A DNA stretch of 64,000 nt from Syncephalis plumigaleata (GCA_025201365.1 JAIXMF010000017.1:186001-250000); one strand, 5' to 3'; shown: positions 21,916 to 33,933, counted from the first letter of the stretch. Numbers and translations are program-made. The notes: a model not told the origin generated them from the sequence alone.

Positions 21916-24457
21916 ATGTCACAGTTGGCAAACGCCTCTGACGTCCCTCGTCGTTTTCGTCGCAATAGCCACGACACGCTAACCGGCAGAGACTCGGCAC
22001 CGTTCGCGAAAGGGAAAAGCGGCAAGAGCAGCAAGATCGGCTTCCCTCGTGCAACCAGCACCACTTCTCCGGCCGACAGCGCTGAGAGTAGCGACGAGAA
22101 CGATCAATTACGTATTGCAGAAGCTAAAGCCATACTCAACTGTACTGATTCCACATCTGCCAACGAATTACCGCCATCTCTACAGGATTCACCACCTACT
22201 TCGAATAGAGATCTGACAGTCGACACTTTTGTACCGTCGATAAACGTTAATACCACTACAAGTACAACTACTACAACAAAAACTGTCGTGAATCTATCGT
22301 CGTCTAATCAGATCGCGTCGGAACTTGATACAGCAGACGAGAGTACAACTGCAAACATGACCTCACGTCCCGTAACTCGTCGAGCGACAAAACAACCACC
22401 GCCCGCTGAGCAGGATGCTTTGAAGCTTCCCGAACCTCATAAATCGTCGGTTTTCTCGTCGATCATGCGACCCGTCACTAATATGCTGGCTGCATCGGCT
22501 GCCGTCTTCTTTTGGCATCCACTATCCGTGATTACGCTGATCGGACCGCAGCGTATGCGATTACTGGCACAACGACGCATAACGGCGAGCCAGGAGGACG
22601 ACGAGCAAACGGGATCGGGCTCGCTATACGATGGATTTCGATATGCACATCGACGTGCCGCTCGTATGGCTTTAAACGGCGAAGAGGAGATAGCGATGAA
22701 AGCGACGAATTCTTGAATGGTAATGACATTATTATTATTATATACATAGTATAATATTAATGCATCATTATAGATACGACAGTGGACTTAAAGAGCAACG
22801 TGTAAGTATTAAGGGGAATGTGTGTTTATGTGCATCATTATTAAACGATGGCCCTATGATAGAAACGCGTTAAAGAGGTGTTAGAAGACGTAGAACGTCG
22901 TATAGCATCACTAGAGCGACGTCGAGAACGATTACTGGAACGATTGGAGCATCTCGACGATGATGACACGCCACCAGCAACCGCAGGTGTCGTAGCTAGC
23001 GAGCCAGGCTTACCACGCGGCGTTCCTTTGGATCAATTGCAAAACAGCACCATCTCATCGTCGGAGGAGTCGAGATTATCGGCAAAGGGACGTCGTCGTA
23101 TGCGTACCTCCTCGGAAATAGTGCCTACATGTCGCCACACGCTTACCGGTCATGACGGTATTGTTACGTGTATAGATTTGGATTTCACGTCGGGTCGCGT
23201 TGTTTCCGGATCATCCGATCGTACTGTCCGTGTCTGGGACGGTAATATAGGCGAGTGCGAACGCGTGCTCACTAGTCATTCAGGTAAAGCATAGCCTTCT
23301 TGCTCGTAGGATAGTGGCTAATCACAGATTATAGGCACTATATATTGTTTGCAACTGGAAGGCGAACGTCTAATTACTGGCTCGCAGGATCGAACGATTA
23401 AACAATGGGATTTGTCGAAATTACATACTAAAGAGGATAGATCAGCGCATAAACGTGACAAGCATGCAACCAAGGAGAACAATACGACAAGCGTGGAAAC
23501 AGAGCGGGATGCTGCATCTAAAGCCGACACGAATGCAACTGATATAACCGATACCGCGCTCAATGAAGATAACGCGTTGGAGGATAAGCCACATCGACGA
23601 CATCGTAAAAACAAAATCATTCAAGATGCCGCTCCACGTTCAGACGAGCCGACAAGCGATCCCTGCCTTGTTAATACATTTACCGGCCATACAGACACTG
23701 TTACATGTTTACACTTTGATGCTAATTGCATGGTAAGATTACAATTATATACGCGTACATGCATGTATTGGATATTAACTATTAGGCGCACTATCATATA
23801 CAATTATTGTTTATGTATGTAGGTATCTGGTTCAGCCGATCGTACATTACGTCAATGGGATTTGACTACCGGCACTTGTGTATTGCACATGGATGCGTGG
23901 TGGGCAGCACACGGTGCACGTCCACCACCCTCGAACGCTTATGGAGCGGTAAACGAGAGCTTCGTTGGTGCATTGCAATTCTGGCAATACGCGCTATGTA
24001 GCGGCACGGCCGATGGCGTCATTCGTATGTGGGATCTTCGTACGGGCCAGGCTCATCGCACGCTTACAGGCCATGTTGGCCCAGTAATTGTTTGCAATTC
24101 GATCAGCGTAGCGTGGTTAGCGGTGGCCAGGATGGAACCATCAGAATATGGGATCTACGTACCGGTGAAGTGTTCGATACAGTTCAGTTCGAACGACCCG
24201 TAACATCATTGCAGTTTGATGATGCCAAGGTGCTTTGTACCGCTGGTGACAGCGAAGTTAAAGTAAGTCAATGGACAGAACATCATAACGCACGCACGCA
24301 CACATATATTCACCGATGTTACTAGATCTATAATCGAGCCAGCTTTCAACAATCTGCATTCCACGCTCATCGAGAACCCGTGTCGTGCGTACGTTTTGCC
24401 GGTCGCCGTGTAGTTACAGGCGGTAACGATGACGTGGTTAAAGTTTGGCGAACATAA
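21916..24457 (+). CDS. MDV1: Mitochondrial division adaptor Mdv1/Caf4-like WD40 protein
   Basis: Adaptor that links Fis1 on the mitochondrial outer membrane to the dynamin Dnm1 during fission. The start ATG at 21916 (MSQLANASDVPRRF) opens a disordered N-terminus, followed by HPLSVITLIGPQRMRLL and an acidic stretch. A coiled coil (EVLEDVERRIASLERRRERL) mediates dimerisation. Six or seven WD40 repeats follow: RHTLTGHDGIVTCID, VSGSSDRTVRVWD, ITGSQDRTIKQWD, FTGHTDTVTCLHFD, VSGSADRTLRQWD, GTADGVIRMWDLRTG, GGQDGTIRIWD and a last blade ending VVKVWRT. This coiled-coil plus propeller plan is typical of fungal Mdv1/Caf4. An acidic insert lies between blades 2 and 3. Single-base frame shifts occur near 22685 and 24090. 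Introns lie near 22712-22773, 22802-22865, 23292-23333 and 23732-23821, and before the last exon. Confidence 0.88.
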
Positions 24458-24509
24458 AATAACATTTTGTTATTACAAAAAGTTGATGTTTAAATTAATA
24501 GTAATTATA

Positions 24510-24748
24510 CAGCGCTTTTCCATCCAATTTGCGCGGTTAGCCTTTTGTTTTATGAATAAATAATAGTTATCACTAATTGTAATATATGATATCGTGATCA
24601 TTAACATCTCACTCAACTGCTAGAACTATGACAACTACTCAATAATAATAGCAATGTGATAATGGATGTTAACAATTGTGTTAATCTATTTATTAATGAA
24701 CTGCAAAAAATTAAAGGATAAATGCGCTAATCGGTTGGAAAAACCCTG
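24510..24748. mobile_element. MITE of the Tc1/mariner-like family (239 bp)
   Basis: Terminal inverted repeats: the left end starts CAGCGCTTTTCCATCC and the right end, read in reverse, starts CAGGGTTTTTCCAACC. TA flanks both sides (24508-24509 and 24749-24750). Subterminal sequence (TTAGCCTTTTGTTTTATGAA) is shared with the 543-bp element at 2154. There is no coding capacity, so it would depend on a transposase elsewhere in the genome. It sits 52 bp after the MDV1 stop. Confidence 0.88.
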
Positions 24749-24969
24749 TAATAAACTAATCAGTACTTATTACATAACTTGTCTGGGTTTAAAGCTTAAT
24801 TCGACTAAGCAATGCGTAGACTAATAGTTGTCGTAGAAAAAGAACACTTTTACATTTACATATTATGTTCTATATAGGTTGGCTTTAGCAACGCCCACTT
24901 GCCTTGCCTTACTCCCTCTCTCTAAACCCTTTGCGTCATTCCATATGCGTACATGTGTCACACACGCAA

Positions 24970-24977
24970 TATAAAAA
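24970..24977 (+). promoter_or_regulatory. TATA-like box
   Basis: TATAAAAA about 190 bp before the start codon at 25158, after a CT-rich stretch. Position and sequence fit a core promoter; no experimental support. Confidence 0.4.
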
Positions 24978-25157
24978 GCGAGTTATCACCGCCTTTTATC
25001 CATCGCAATGGCATCCACTTTGCTATAGTCAGTTCCTTATTCATTTCTTAGTCAGTTAGTTAGTTAGTTAGTTATCATCATTGACTTCATTCGAGTTTTG
25101 TTTATATAACCGTTGTCATTACTTTCATTGTCACTATTCAATTTTGTATTCAGTATC

Positions 25158-28138
25158 ATGGCGTTCGTAGGAGATGTCGTCAGCGGTCTTGAATTGCTCG
25201 GTAAAACCGGCTACTTTATCTGGGAGGGCACGCGGACTTCACTTGATCTCACATTGAAAACAAGCATCCTCACCTAGTGCTACAAGATTTCATCCGATAT
25301 GCTCGGACGGGAAGGTGCTCGCGCATACCGGATTTTAAAGTGAAGCCCACGCAGAATACCCTTGCTCAATTCGAGGCAAGGAAATCTAGCATTCAACTGA
25401 AAGGCTCGATGATCTATCGCATCGACAAGTTGAAGGGGAAATCCCAATACGAAGCATCTCTACGTGTTGCTGGCGTGGAAGATTAAGATAGGCGGCAAGT
25501 CTTATTTTACACTGGATCTAGTGGAAAGTGTAAAGGATGCCTTCACCTGGAATGAAAGTCGATTGGAGGCACTCTACACGTCGTATACTCGTAAGCAATT
25601 CGAGGGAACAGGCGCCACTCTAAAGCGTTCTTGGGCACTAAACTCCGAGGATGAGTCCACCTGGTTCAGCGTTAGCGTCAATATGACGGATGTCCGTTCC
25701 GGTGTTATGAATGTAGTGATTGAGGAATACTCTTCCAGCATCGGGGCCATGAAACAGCCTTTCCTCGTTGAAACAGAAAAGTAAGTGACCACGTCATAGT
25801 ATTTCATTGAGATTAACTATTCACATTATTGCACGGTTACAATAGAGTAAAAGTGAAAAGCAGCAGTAAGTTCACCTTGTATGAAAGCATACTACAAGTA
25901 AACTAAGATGTTGTTGTTGCTAACTACGACTACTACTCGATAGATAGCTCTAGTGGTCCAAAGCGAAGTATTTTCGGTAGTAGTTTCACGTTGGAACTAG
26001 AGAATAATTGCGATGGCCTCATGTTACGCGACTGTGAGGTCGAACCCTTCGAAGGGAAACGGGACAAGGATAAGCCCGGGGAGGTGGGTCCGCGTAGTAG
26101 CGCTAGCGTCAAGGTGAAGTCCGCTGGCATTATGTTTGCACGAACTAGCGGCTGCATATCGCTTGAATTAGTACGCCACAGCTCGAGTACTCCTCTTATG
26201 TGGGGACGTAAGGTGCATTTAGTTGTTGATGCACTAGTTATCCCACACGATCCATCAAAGCGTAAAGCAAGTATCACCCTCTTGACTGTTAAGGATGAGT
26301 ACTTCCCGCATTCAACCAAAGCGCTTGAACATGCGCATGAAGAGATGCTAAGTCATATCATGTCGGCTATCGGTGTGCCCGAGCAATTGCAGCTAGATGA
26401 ACTTAACATTAATATGAAAGTGGAGTTCAAAATGAAACCACATGCCGTGCTCCACGTTGTGCTAGATGATATGAAAAAGCCTACCAGCTATAGCATGCCG
26501 ACATTTTTGCCCACCACTCAATACAGGTTAGTCCAGATATACATGACGTCTACCAGATAGCTAATCAATCTACTTGGTGTATATGTGTACAGCATTCCTT
26601 CGGAAAGGGCAAAAGAGAAAGTTGACGCGTATATTGAAACAATGCACTCACTAAGCCCGGCCTTGTTTTCGTCGATAACACTTGCTCATCGGGTATACTC
26701 GTTGAGCCGATTCTTTCTGACCAGGACATGGAGCATCCACCGCTACTCTATGAAAGTATAAAAGACGGTATGATGGTGGAAAATGGCCAGTTATTCCAGA
26801 ATGGCTACTGTTTATGCCAACTTTACCCATCGGAGAATGGAAACTATCGACAGCAACTCTATGTGATCACTTCGAAGAAGAAGATTAAAGAAGGACTACC
26901 GTATCGTTGCCTGTTGAATATACAAAGCAGCCAGGAACAGTATATTACATCGGTGCTATACGCTCGTCGTGATAAACGCCCCAATAAGGAACTTCGTCAA
27001 TTGGCTGCGTACTTCCTCAACAATGCCGATCTCACCAAAGGCACAAATTCCATCATATCAAAGGAGGTAGAGGAGAACACTTACAAGTCTATGCATCTTA
27101 TGGAGCGACCCATTCGATTGCCGTGTAATAGCACCGGCCATTTGACGACTTACCAGGCGATCAAGCCACCACATCTGTTGACAATCTCGTTGCAAGACAC
27201 TTTCAATGCTAAGGTATATCATTTGCATTTATCATGTACAGCTAGCTAATCATGTTGTACCATTTAAATAGTCACTTTACAAAAGAATGGACCCGAAAGC
27301 GGCAGGTAAATTACTATGAACTGCATTTATTTATGTATATGACTAACATGCTTATTACTTATTAGTACCGGAAAGCCCTCTGCCATACCATTTGACCGTT
27401 AGATTGGCCAACCAACTGAGCAATATCCCATTGGAATGGGTTGATTTTGTGTCCACGGGTGTAGTCACGGTAGACAGCCAACTTCTCGACAGCAATGTCA
27501 TTGCTCCATCTGGAAGGGCCCAATACGGCGTTGACTTCCCATGGCAGGATAAACGACACTCGTTGCTACTTCGATTCAAGCTGGACAGCACCTCAGGAAC
27601 CTACATTGACGTGCATGTTAACCTGGCTACAGACAGTTCATGGTTCAAACAAACCACCATTGTCAAGTATAAATCGGGCATCTCGAAGCCGGTTCTAAAG
27701 AAGTCGACGGAGCAAGATAGTTTTGAACTCGTTACTATGCATCGCGTTACATCGAATAACAGGAATGAAGAGGAGGAAGAAGAGGATGATGATGCAAACA
27801 GCATGGATAAAGTAAATGAATTGAAGGTGCAGAATGCGGATGCTAAGCAATTCATGGCCATTCAACACTCGACCTTTTCACAACAGGAGCGTCATTTCAG
27901 CGTGGTATTAAGTATAGCCGAATCAGAGGATATGGTAAGTCGATTACGATGATAGAACGAAGAATGCAACAATCAATCCATCTGACTCGCTATTGTATTT
28001 GTACATTTACAGGCTGTTCAATCAACCAAAGGGGATTATCCGCCAAGTTTAGATATTAAGATGATGAAAGCCGGTGAGTGTGTGATTCCATTTGAATACG
28101 AATTACAAAGCATAATACTAATGAATAATGTAGCGTAA
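25158..28138 (+). CDS. Large uncharacterised multi-exon protein
   Basis: Starts MAFVGDVVSGLELLGKTGYF. Further blocks include RIDKLKGKSQYEASLRVAGV, KQFEGTGATLKRSWALNS, GSSFTLELENNCDGLMLRD, LTVKDEYFPHSTKALEHAHE, GNYRQQLYVITSKKKIKEG, RLANQLSNIPLEWVDF and an acidic run (EEEEEEDDDANSMDK). It ends in short exons, the last reaching stop TAA at 28136-28138 after a CTAAT branch site. Introns near 25782-25845, 26527-26592, 27213-27271, 27933-28013 and 28073-28133 fit the local pattern. Frames change without introns near 25270 and 25480. Beta-strand-like composition, a FTLELENN block and an acidic stretch recall the large minus-strand gene at 17729, but no clear alignment is seen by eye. Function unknown. 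Confidence 0.55.
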
Positions 28139-28308
28139 CTATTAGTATAACGATATCGGTATTCGTTATCTAGGATTCCATATAAATAAACATCTATTTG
28201 ATCAAGAAAACTAATGAATGAAACATCAACTAGCATGCTTACTCTATCTATTTGTGAAATAATCACTATTACTATCATGCAAGTGCGATTTCAATCGATA
28301 GATCTTTA

Positions 28309-30040
28309 TTAGCTTGGAAATTTATTTTGATGCAACGGTTTCGTATGAAGCCAACGTGTATCCGATAAAGCATTCTGAAAGATACGATGAACTAAATCTT
28401 TAGCGCTCGCCTCTTGACTACTACTAGTAGAGGCACCGGTCGTATCCGATGTCAACCGCGACACCATTGCTGGCGTGCTTAACATTGGCTTAGGCCAGAC
28501 TGCTTGTATATTAAGCATGAAATGATCGAGATTACCAAGTTGCGGTGCCGCCTCATCTGAATCGGCGTTGAATGGACGAACATCAGCACTACTAGTTGCT
28601 TCACTAGTAGATGTATTATCCAAAGAGGTATTAGAATAGCGAGTAGCGTCGATGTCGCCGCATTTTCTAATTGATACCGAAGATTAGCTGGTATATTACC
28701 AGGTACATATAGTTTGGTGATTGGTAATAAATGCAATTTGCTATTGCCCGCCAATGAGACAATGGCCGCCTATCAATTTTGTTTGTAATTAGTTCATTAC
28801 CATCGTTATGAATACGCTAACATTGCTAAACTTACATAATGATTATTGTGAAGAAATTGTACTACACGCTCACTAAAATGCGCAAGATTAGATTCAGGTA
28901 TAGTGTGTGTGCTTGTAGTAGACTCGGTATTGGTTACTTCATCGTTTGGTGATGATGATGATGATGACTCTGCCTGAAGCAGAAATATTCGCACTTCTGG
29001 ATGGCTAAGTAGCAATGCAGCCTCGGAAAGTTGGCATCGTTGAATCATATTTAGTTGTTCAGGTCTAGTTAGCCATGACCTGATTAGTATGATATGTAAT
29101 AATCAAAGCATTGTACAAAAGCAATCGCTTACAATTCAGGCAATGGTGCATTATCCCGAGTTAAAGCACGAATGTAAAATGTACCAGGTCCTTTGGTTAA
29201 TACGCCATGCCACAGTGTATGTGACCATGTCTTCATGGCATTGGCACGCTGTCTCCACAGAGAAAACATCTCCTCTTGCTGTATACTACGCATCATGAGA
29301 AATGTGGTTTTTTGAGATTCTCTCAGTTGACGACGTGAACGTAGATAGACATCCTATCATCATCACCAGTAGTAGTAGTAGTAGTAGTATAAGCTAGCAA
29401 TCCATCAAGCATCTCACATTCACGTTGACTTACATTGATGTCATTGTAGAGATTCTTGCGATGTCGTTTGTGTCTTAGCGCGTGCTCCTCTGCAACCCGC
29501 ATCATTCATTAAAACGCGTACATTGTTTATATTTACTGAAAAACACTTACCATCAGTTGACAATGCAATATAGTCTGATTCTTCCTCGTCACCATTGACG
29601 GATACTCGATAGATGGGATTGGTTGAACCACGCTCGCCACTACCATTAATCGGCCGCATTACGTCATGAGGCCAGCGATCCTCGTAGCTCGTTGCAAATT
29701 CCTCATGAAGCTTCGCTAGTCGTTTACGCTGCATATCAAGCAACTCGGTCTGAGCCGCTTGTTGATGCACCTGTGCCCGTTTTATTTGACTATCTATCTG
29801 TTCCACGGATAGTACAACGGAACTAGGCTATTCAAACACTCGACACTAGCGTAAAGTACGTCCTTGTCAATCCTATATACGCTACGAGTATTCAATATTC
29901 TGTCTCTTCAACTTACAATTCATTATCGGGAAACGGAGTAACCGTTCGCCAAAATATATCCCACTAGTGAAGCACACTATTAGTACCATAGTTACGTGTC
30001 TCTATTGTAGATCTACCTGAAGTCGTTCATTAGCCTCCAT
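28309..30040 (-). CDS. Uncharacterised coiled-coil protein
   Basis: The start ATG at 30040 (MEANERLQ) joins through short introns to WDIFWRTVTPFPDNE. A coiled coil follows (VEQIDSQIKRAQVHQQAAQ, then KRLAKLHEEFATSYEDRWP), with basic and aromatic blocks (YLRSRRQLRESQKTTFLMM and FSLWRQRANAMKTWSHTLWH), SWLTRPEQLNMIQRC and a serine/threonine-rich C-terminus ending LHTKPLHQNKFPS. I read about six introns and one uncorrected frame change near 28650. The conserved-looking tryptophan-rich middle suggests a real domain, but I do not recognise it. It shares a 281-bp divergent intergenic region with DPM2. Confidence 0.6.
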
Positions 30041-30321
30041 ACTGTAATTAGTAAAAAGTAAATAGAGACAACGAAGAAATAAATAAAAGTGGTTCAATTG
30101 AATTGCACGCATCATCTTAAATATTTGATCATAATCACCATTAACCTATCCTTTATTCTTTGTTCTATATTTGAACGATTCAATAAACACAGTTAATCTT
30201 TTGTTTATACGGAATCATAACAGCGCTGTCATCACCTTTAGTTCTTTATTGATTTCCTGCTTGTCGTTACAACCCACCTTTCGTTGCATTACACTTTGTT
30301 GTACACTCTCAAAGTTAAACT

Positions 30322-30756
30322 ATGGTAGGTCAATAAAGATTGTATACAATGCTCGATCAACTGTATGTGATAGGTGAACTTGCTAATTCATCATAAACAG
30401 GCTACTGGACAGGATAAAGCCGTCGGTGGTATTCTTCTACTAGTGAGTCTTGCCGCGTTTACCTACTACACGCTATGGACGCTTGTGATGGTAAGTTGTT
30501 GTGATGCTATAGTTTAAGCAAGCAGCGATGGTGATCGTAGCCGCAAAAGAACGAGTAGCGCTAACGATATGATACGCTCTAATCCATGATATAGCCATTT
30601 GTCGATGTGGGACATCCACTACATGACTTCTTCCCGGCCCATGAATACGCCATTAAAATACCGGTGGCTCTTTTACTTGTTGGATTGACTGGTGTATTCA
30701 CGTTTATGGCCTCGGTAATGATCCGATCTGGCAAGAAGAAGCAGAAAACAAGCTAG
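30322..30756 (+). CDS. DPM2: Dolichol-phosphate mannosyltransferase regulatory subunit 2
   Basis: Small ER membrane subunit that stabilises Dpm1 and supports GPI-anchor and N-glycan mannose supply. Three exons (30322..30324, 30401..30490, 30595..30756) give 84 aa. The first exon encodes only the initiator Met, and intron 1 (76 nt) begins right after the ATG. The protein reads ATGQDKAVGG, LAAFTYYTLWTLVMPFVD, GHPLHDFFPAHEYAIKIP and a second membrane helix, ending KKKQKTS. It matches animal DPM2 (FTYYTxW, PF(V/I)D, two TM helices, lysine tail) and its 84-aa length. The frame is intact. Confidence 0.92.
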
Positions 30757-30972
30757 ATGAATTGATACGCGCGTACATATACACATTGAACATCTTAGTC
30801 TATATCATAATTGATTCGATATGCTAAATATTACCCATAGTCGTAGTTATGATTTGGCGTCGTTTGTTCAAGTAAAGCTTCTTCTACTCAATGTCTAATG
30901 ATTATCGATGTTTACATGTGAATAGATTGCTAGCATGTCCTTCTTGTACAATAGGCTATTGGCATTGTTTAT

Positions 30973-31542
30973 TTATTTCGAAGATTTCATGTATGGACGC
31001 GTTACCGTCTCACCGAGAATACCGCCCGATCGAGTTTCTTGCTCCTCTTGTAAAGCTTGATCTAGCGCGTGTTTCCCGGCAAGTGCGGCACGCATCGATT
31101 CCACGTTCTTTCGCGTTTCTATACGTTCGTCTACGTTTATGACAGTTGACGAATTAGTGGGTTATCCAGCAAATGGCTATTATTTTATTTACGTACTGCG
31201 AGTTTGCTTTTCCACTGCTTCACGATTCACTACGCGGAACAGCACTCTTCCCGGTAGACGCTGTTCATAGACGGCCTAATAATAATGAGCGAGATTATCT
31301 TCTGCTATCTTCTGCCAATAATAACAATAATAAACGTGTACACCGATAGACCTACCCTATCCTTTGGCAACGTCCATAGTTCGCCATCTATCACGGTCAA
31401 TTCCTGTAACTATAAAAAGAGTAAATGAGAATAAGCATAGCTAACGTGTACGAAGGAGCCGTGCTATCCTTACCCTCTTCTCCATTTTATTTAGTGCATT
31501 TGGATCAGTTGGCGTAGACTCTGTAGCTGAAGGGGATTGCAT
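30973..31542 (-). CDS. Small prefoldin/ASDURF-like coiled-coil protein
   Basis: Four exons spliced on the minus strand from ATG 31542: MQSPSATESTPTDPNALNK, MEKRLQELTVIDGELWTLP, then RAVYEQRLPGRVLFRVVNRE, and after a GTACGT donor and an AAACGTAG acceptor, a last exon NERIETRKNVESMRAALAG ending MKSSK. The layout (helix, a turn rich in R/K-x-V-Y, a short beta pair ending LF, then a second helix) matches beta-type prefoldins and the human microprotein ASDURF, a PAQosome subunit. All introns are short and one has a CTAAT branch site. The family call is by pattern and length; specific orthology is uncertain. Confidence 0.6.
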
Positions 31543-32162
31543 GTTGAATACAATAAGAAGTGACAAGTACAAGGTTCATTAATGGAGACATGAAAAGAAA
31601 AACAAACAATTATAAAAAATAAATGATGACACGCTAGGAAATCCATTAATAATTAAATGATAGAGCACGCGTATGCATTTCTCTTTTGTTCTTTTTTATC
31701 GAGCGCTATAGTATATTTATTTAATAAACAATTGAATGGCCTTGTAGATATACTTGTTGTACCAAGGAATAATGGCTTGAATATATTTATATCTATTTAA
31801 TAGTGTCCTTGTCTTGTCCAAGCAATAGCATCGCCTTGAATAGAAGCAGTCGCAGTCTCAAGGGGGATAATACTACACTAAGAAGTATCAACGATGTTAG
31901 TAGCAGCATTAATACCATCATCAACATGACCAGACGCACGACAATCCAGGACGGTACTAGATTCAACGGCGACGTTTTACTTTTGTTTTTTATTAATGAA
32001 TGAATTTGCAAATTGTATTGTCTTATCAAACACTATTACGTAATTTGTTATACATCGTATATACATAATAAACACTGTCATAGCAATTGTTTAGAGCAAG
32101 AAAGCAAGCATGATTGCTGAGCATTGTCTCTAGAGACTTTACTAATAAGCATGTTGTAATAA
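31543..32162. other. Intergenic DNA
   Basis: AT-rich spacer between two minus-strand genes. A hydrophobic minus-strand open frame (31793-32029) and an overlapping plus-strand frame come from AGTAGT-like composition; neither has a plausible start context or recognisable domain. Confidence 0.5.
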
Positions 32163-33662
32163 CTATATGGGATCGGAAAAGTCGAATATGTCAACGTTGG
32201 CGGTTTTATCCACCATATTGGCAAAGAATGTGGGACATAGACAAAAGACGTTGCCGGCAAATTCCTTCGAGACATCTATCTCAGTGATGGGTTTGCCAGA
32301 AGCGATATCGAGTATTTCTTGCTTTGGCGCATGTTTATAATTTAGACCTATATTCCCGAGTATCGGATAGATATCGAATGCCGACTCATTGTTGAATGAT
32401 CGCAGTACATTACCGGTTGATAGCTCCATGACTTCAAAGGTCTGCCCTAGCACCACTAGAACCTTATTACGGTCAATACGATGTGCGGATTTACCATGAG
32501 GGAAGTAGCGGATAGCGCGTTGTCCCTCGCATGTTTCGTTTGTGGTGAAAACACCCATTGTGATATATTCATCAAGTGCATACTTCGCGTAAACATATCC
32601 CGGACCTAGACGACAGATCTTTTGCAGCATGGAATTGGGTTCTAGAAAGAAGGAACCCGCACGTAGTGTCTTCGTGGCAAGGCCCTTGTCTGTCACTTGA
32701 TAATAGATGTGCGACCAACTAAGCCGACTAGCCTGGTTGACTTGTTGGTATTTACCAAATGTAACGCCGTGCTCATCGGCCTCCTCCACGTAGCGTGCCT
32801 TGATGATTTCGGCATCTATCTCGCAATGCTGACTATTCACCAGGTTGACAAGCCAGAATCGAGTGGGTGAGGCATTTTTCATTAGAATGGCCCAGCGACC
32901 GAAATCCAAACGTGACATGAAATTAACAGGCTCGTGCGATATCAACGGCAGTGTGATGGAGGTCCATTGATTAGATGCGTACGTAGGTTGTAGATAAAAT
33001 ACCTCTTGATACTTTACGACCGCGAAACATTCATTACTAATCTGCGGTTGCAGCAATTTTGGAATAACCTTATTAATATCTAGCGGGATCGGTTGCAACG
33101 GACCTTCCGAGTCGTTTTGCGTCGAATTATCACCACTAGGATTATAATTGGTGAACATCAAATAGCTGTGATGTAGTAAATTACGGAACCTTGATGCGAC
33201 ATTTGACGTGCCAATTGAATTCTCGAACGAATACGCAATGAACTCATTCGAGTAAGTGTCATGACTGAGACGACGGTATTTCCCCCTTCGCCAATTGCTT
33301 TCAATGGCACGACGATATTTATAGGCTTGACGCCAGTTAATGCCAAGAAACGCAAGATGTTCCAACGATTCACCAAGTATATCTACCGTGGAGTTTGGCG
33401 GACGTCCATCCGCACTCCATACCCTATTGCGATACCATAGCAGACATGCCTTTTCATTATCGACGTAGCGCCAATGGAAGTGCTGCCCGTAGCGACCTCG
33501 CCAATATTGATTGGACTGTTGTAATATATTCTCGACAAAGTGACTTGTACAGCTCAGTTCCAGCAAGCAGTCATCACTCAATAGACCGCAGAAACTATCA
33601 CGGTTCTCGCTGGGTAGTATGGCCAGTAGACGTTCGAATGCGGAATGGTTGTTCATGACCAA
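32163..33662 (-). CDS. F-box-like protein, intronless
   Basis: A single 499-codon frame from ATG 33662. Its N-terminal FERLLAILP, DDCLLELSCTSHFVENIL and YWRGRYGQHFHWRY follow the F-box layout: hydrophobic start, L-L-x-L-S-C-x-S core and W-R-x-x-Y end. The remainder alternates short beta-like segments such as CFAVVKYQEVFYLQP and RWAILMKNASPTRFWLVNL, and may form a propeller for substrate binding. It resembles the gene at 5674 in architecture (intronless, N-terminal F-box-like, beta-rich body), so both may belong to a lineage-expanded F-box family. An SCF adaptor role is inferred. Confidence 0.68.
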   Translation of the reverse strand: MVMNNHSAFERLLAILPSENRDSFCGLLSDDCLLELSCTSHFVENILQQSNQYWRGRYGQHFHWRYVDNEKACLLWYRNRVWSADGRPPNSTVDILGESLEHLAFLGINWRQAYKYRRAIESNWRRGKYRRLSHDTYSNEFIAYSFENSIGTSNVASRFRNLLHHSYLMFTNYNPSGDNSTQNDSEGPLQPIPLDINKVIPKLLQPQISNECFAVVKYQEVFYLQPTYASNQWTSITLPLISHEPVNFMSRLDFGRWAILMKNASPTRFWLVNLVNSQHCEIDAEIIKARYVEEADEHGVTFGKYQQVNQASRLSWSHIYYQVTDKGLATKTLRAGSFFLEPNSMLQKICRLGPGYVYAKYALDEYITMGVFTTNETCEGQRAIRYFPHGKSAHRIDRNKVLVVLGQTFEVMELSTGNVLRSFNNESAFDIYPILGNIGLNYKHAPKQEILDIASGKPITEIDVSKEFAGNVFCLCPTFFANMVDKTANVDIFDFSDPI

Positions 33663-33933
33663 GTGTTAAACGACAACTGGAAACTTACAGGAAAGAACTG
33701 AATTGAAGGTCACGAGAGGTATGCACCTTTGGTGAAGGCCAAGATTTCCTCGATGATATTTATAGCAATGGCCAGTACTAATAATAGATTTCGTTTTAGC
33801 GTATTGTTCCTGGTCGATTTATGCTAATGCTATGGTACTCCATGGTAAAGCAATCAATATACGCTTGAATAAACAACTAAAAAGATACTTTGTATTAGAT
33901 TACAATGATTTATTCGAATGATTTATTTGTAAA
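33663..33933. other. Promoter side of the F-box-like gene
   Basis: AT-rich spacer between divergent frames. Nothing specific is recognised. Confidence 0.45.

Larger units (their letters stand above)
24458..25157. other. Intergenic region containing a MITE and a promoter
   Basis: Spacer between MDV1 and the next plus-strand gene. It contains the 239-bp MITE, then CT-rich and TATA-like sequence and a short TTAG repeat near 25055-25070. No coding sequence is seen. Confidence 0.6.

Noticed and set aside
31793-32029. Hydrophobic minus-strand frame that could be a membrane protein
   Set aside because: The hydrophobic run comes from AT-rich, AGTAGT-like DNA; there is no start context, and an equally long frame lies opposite.
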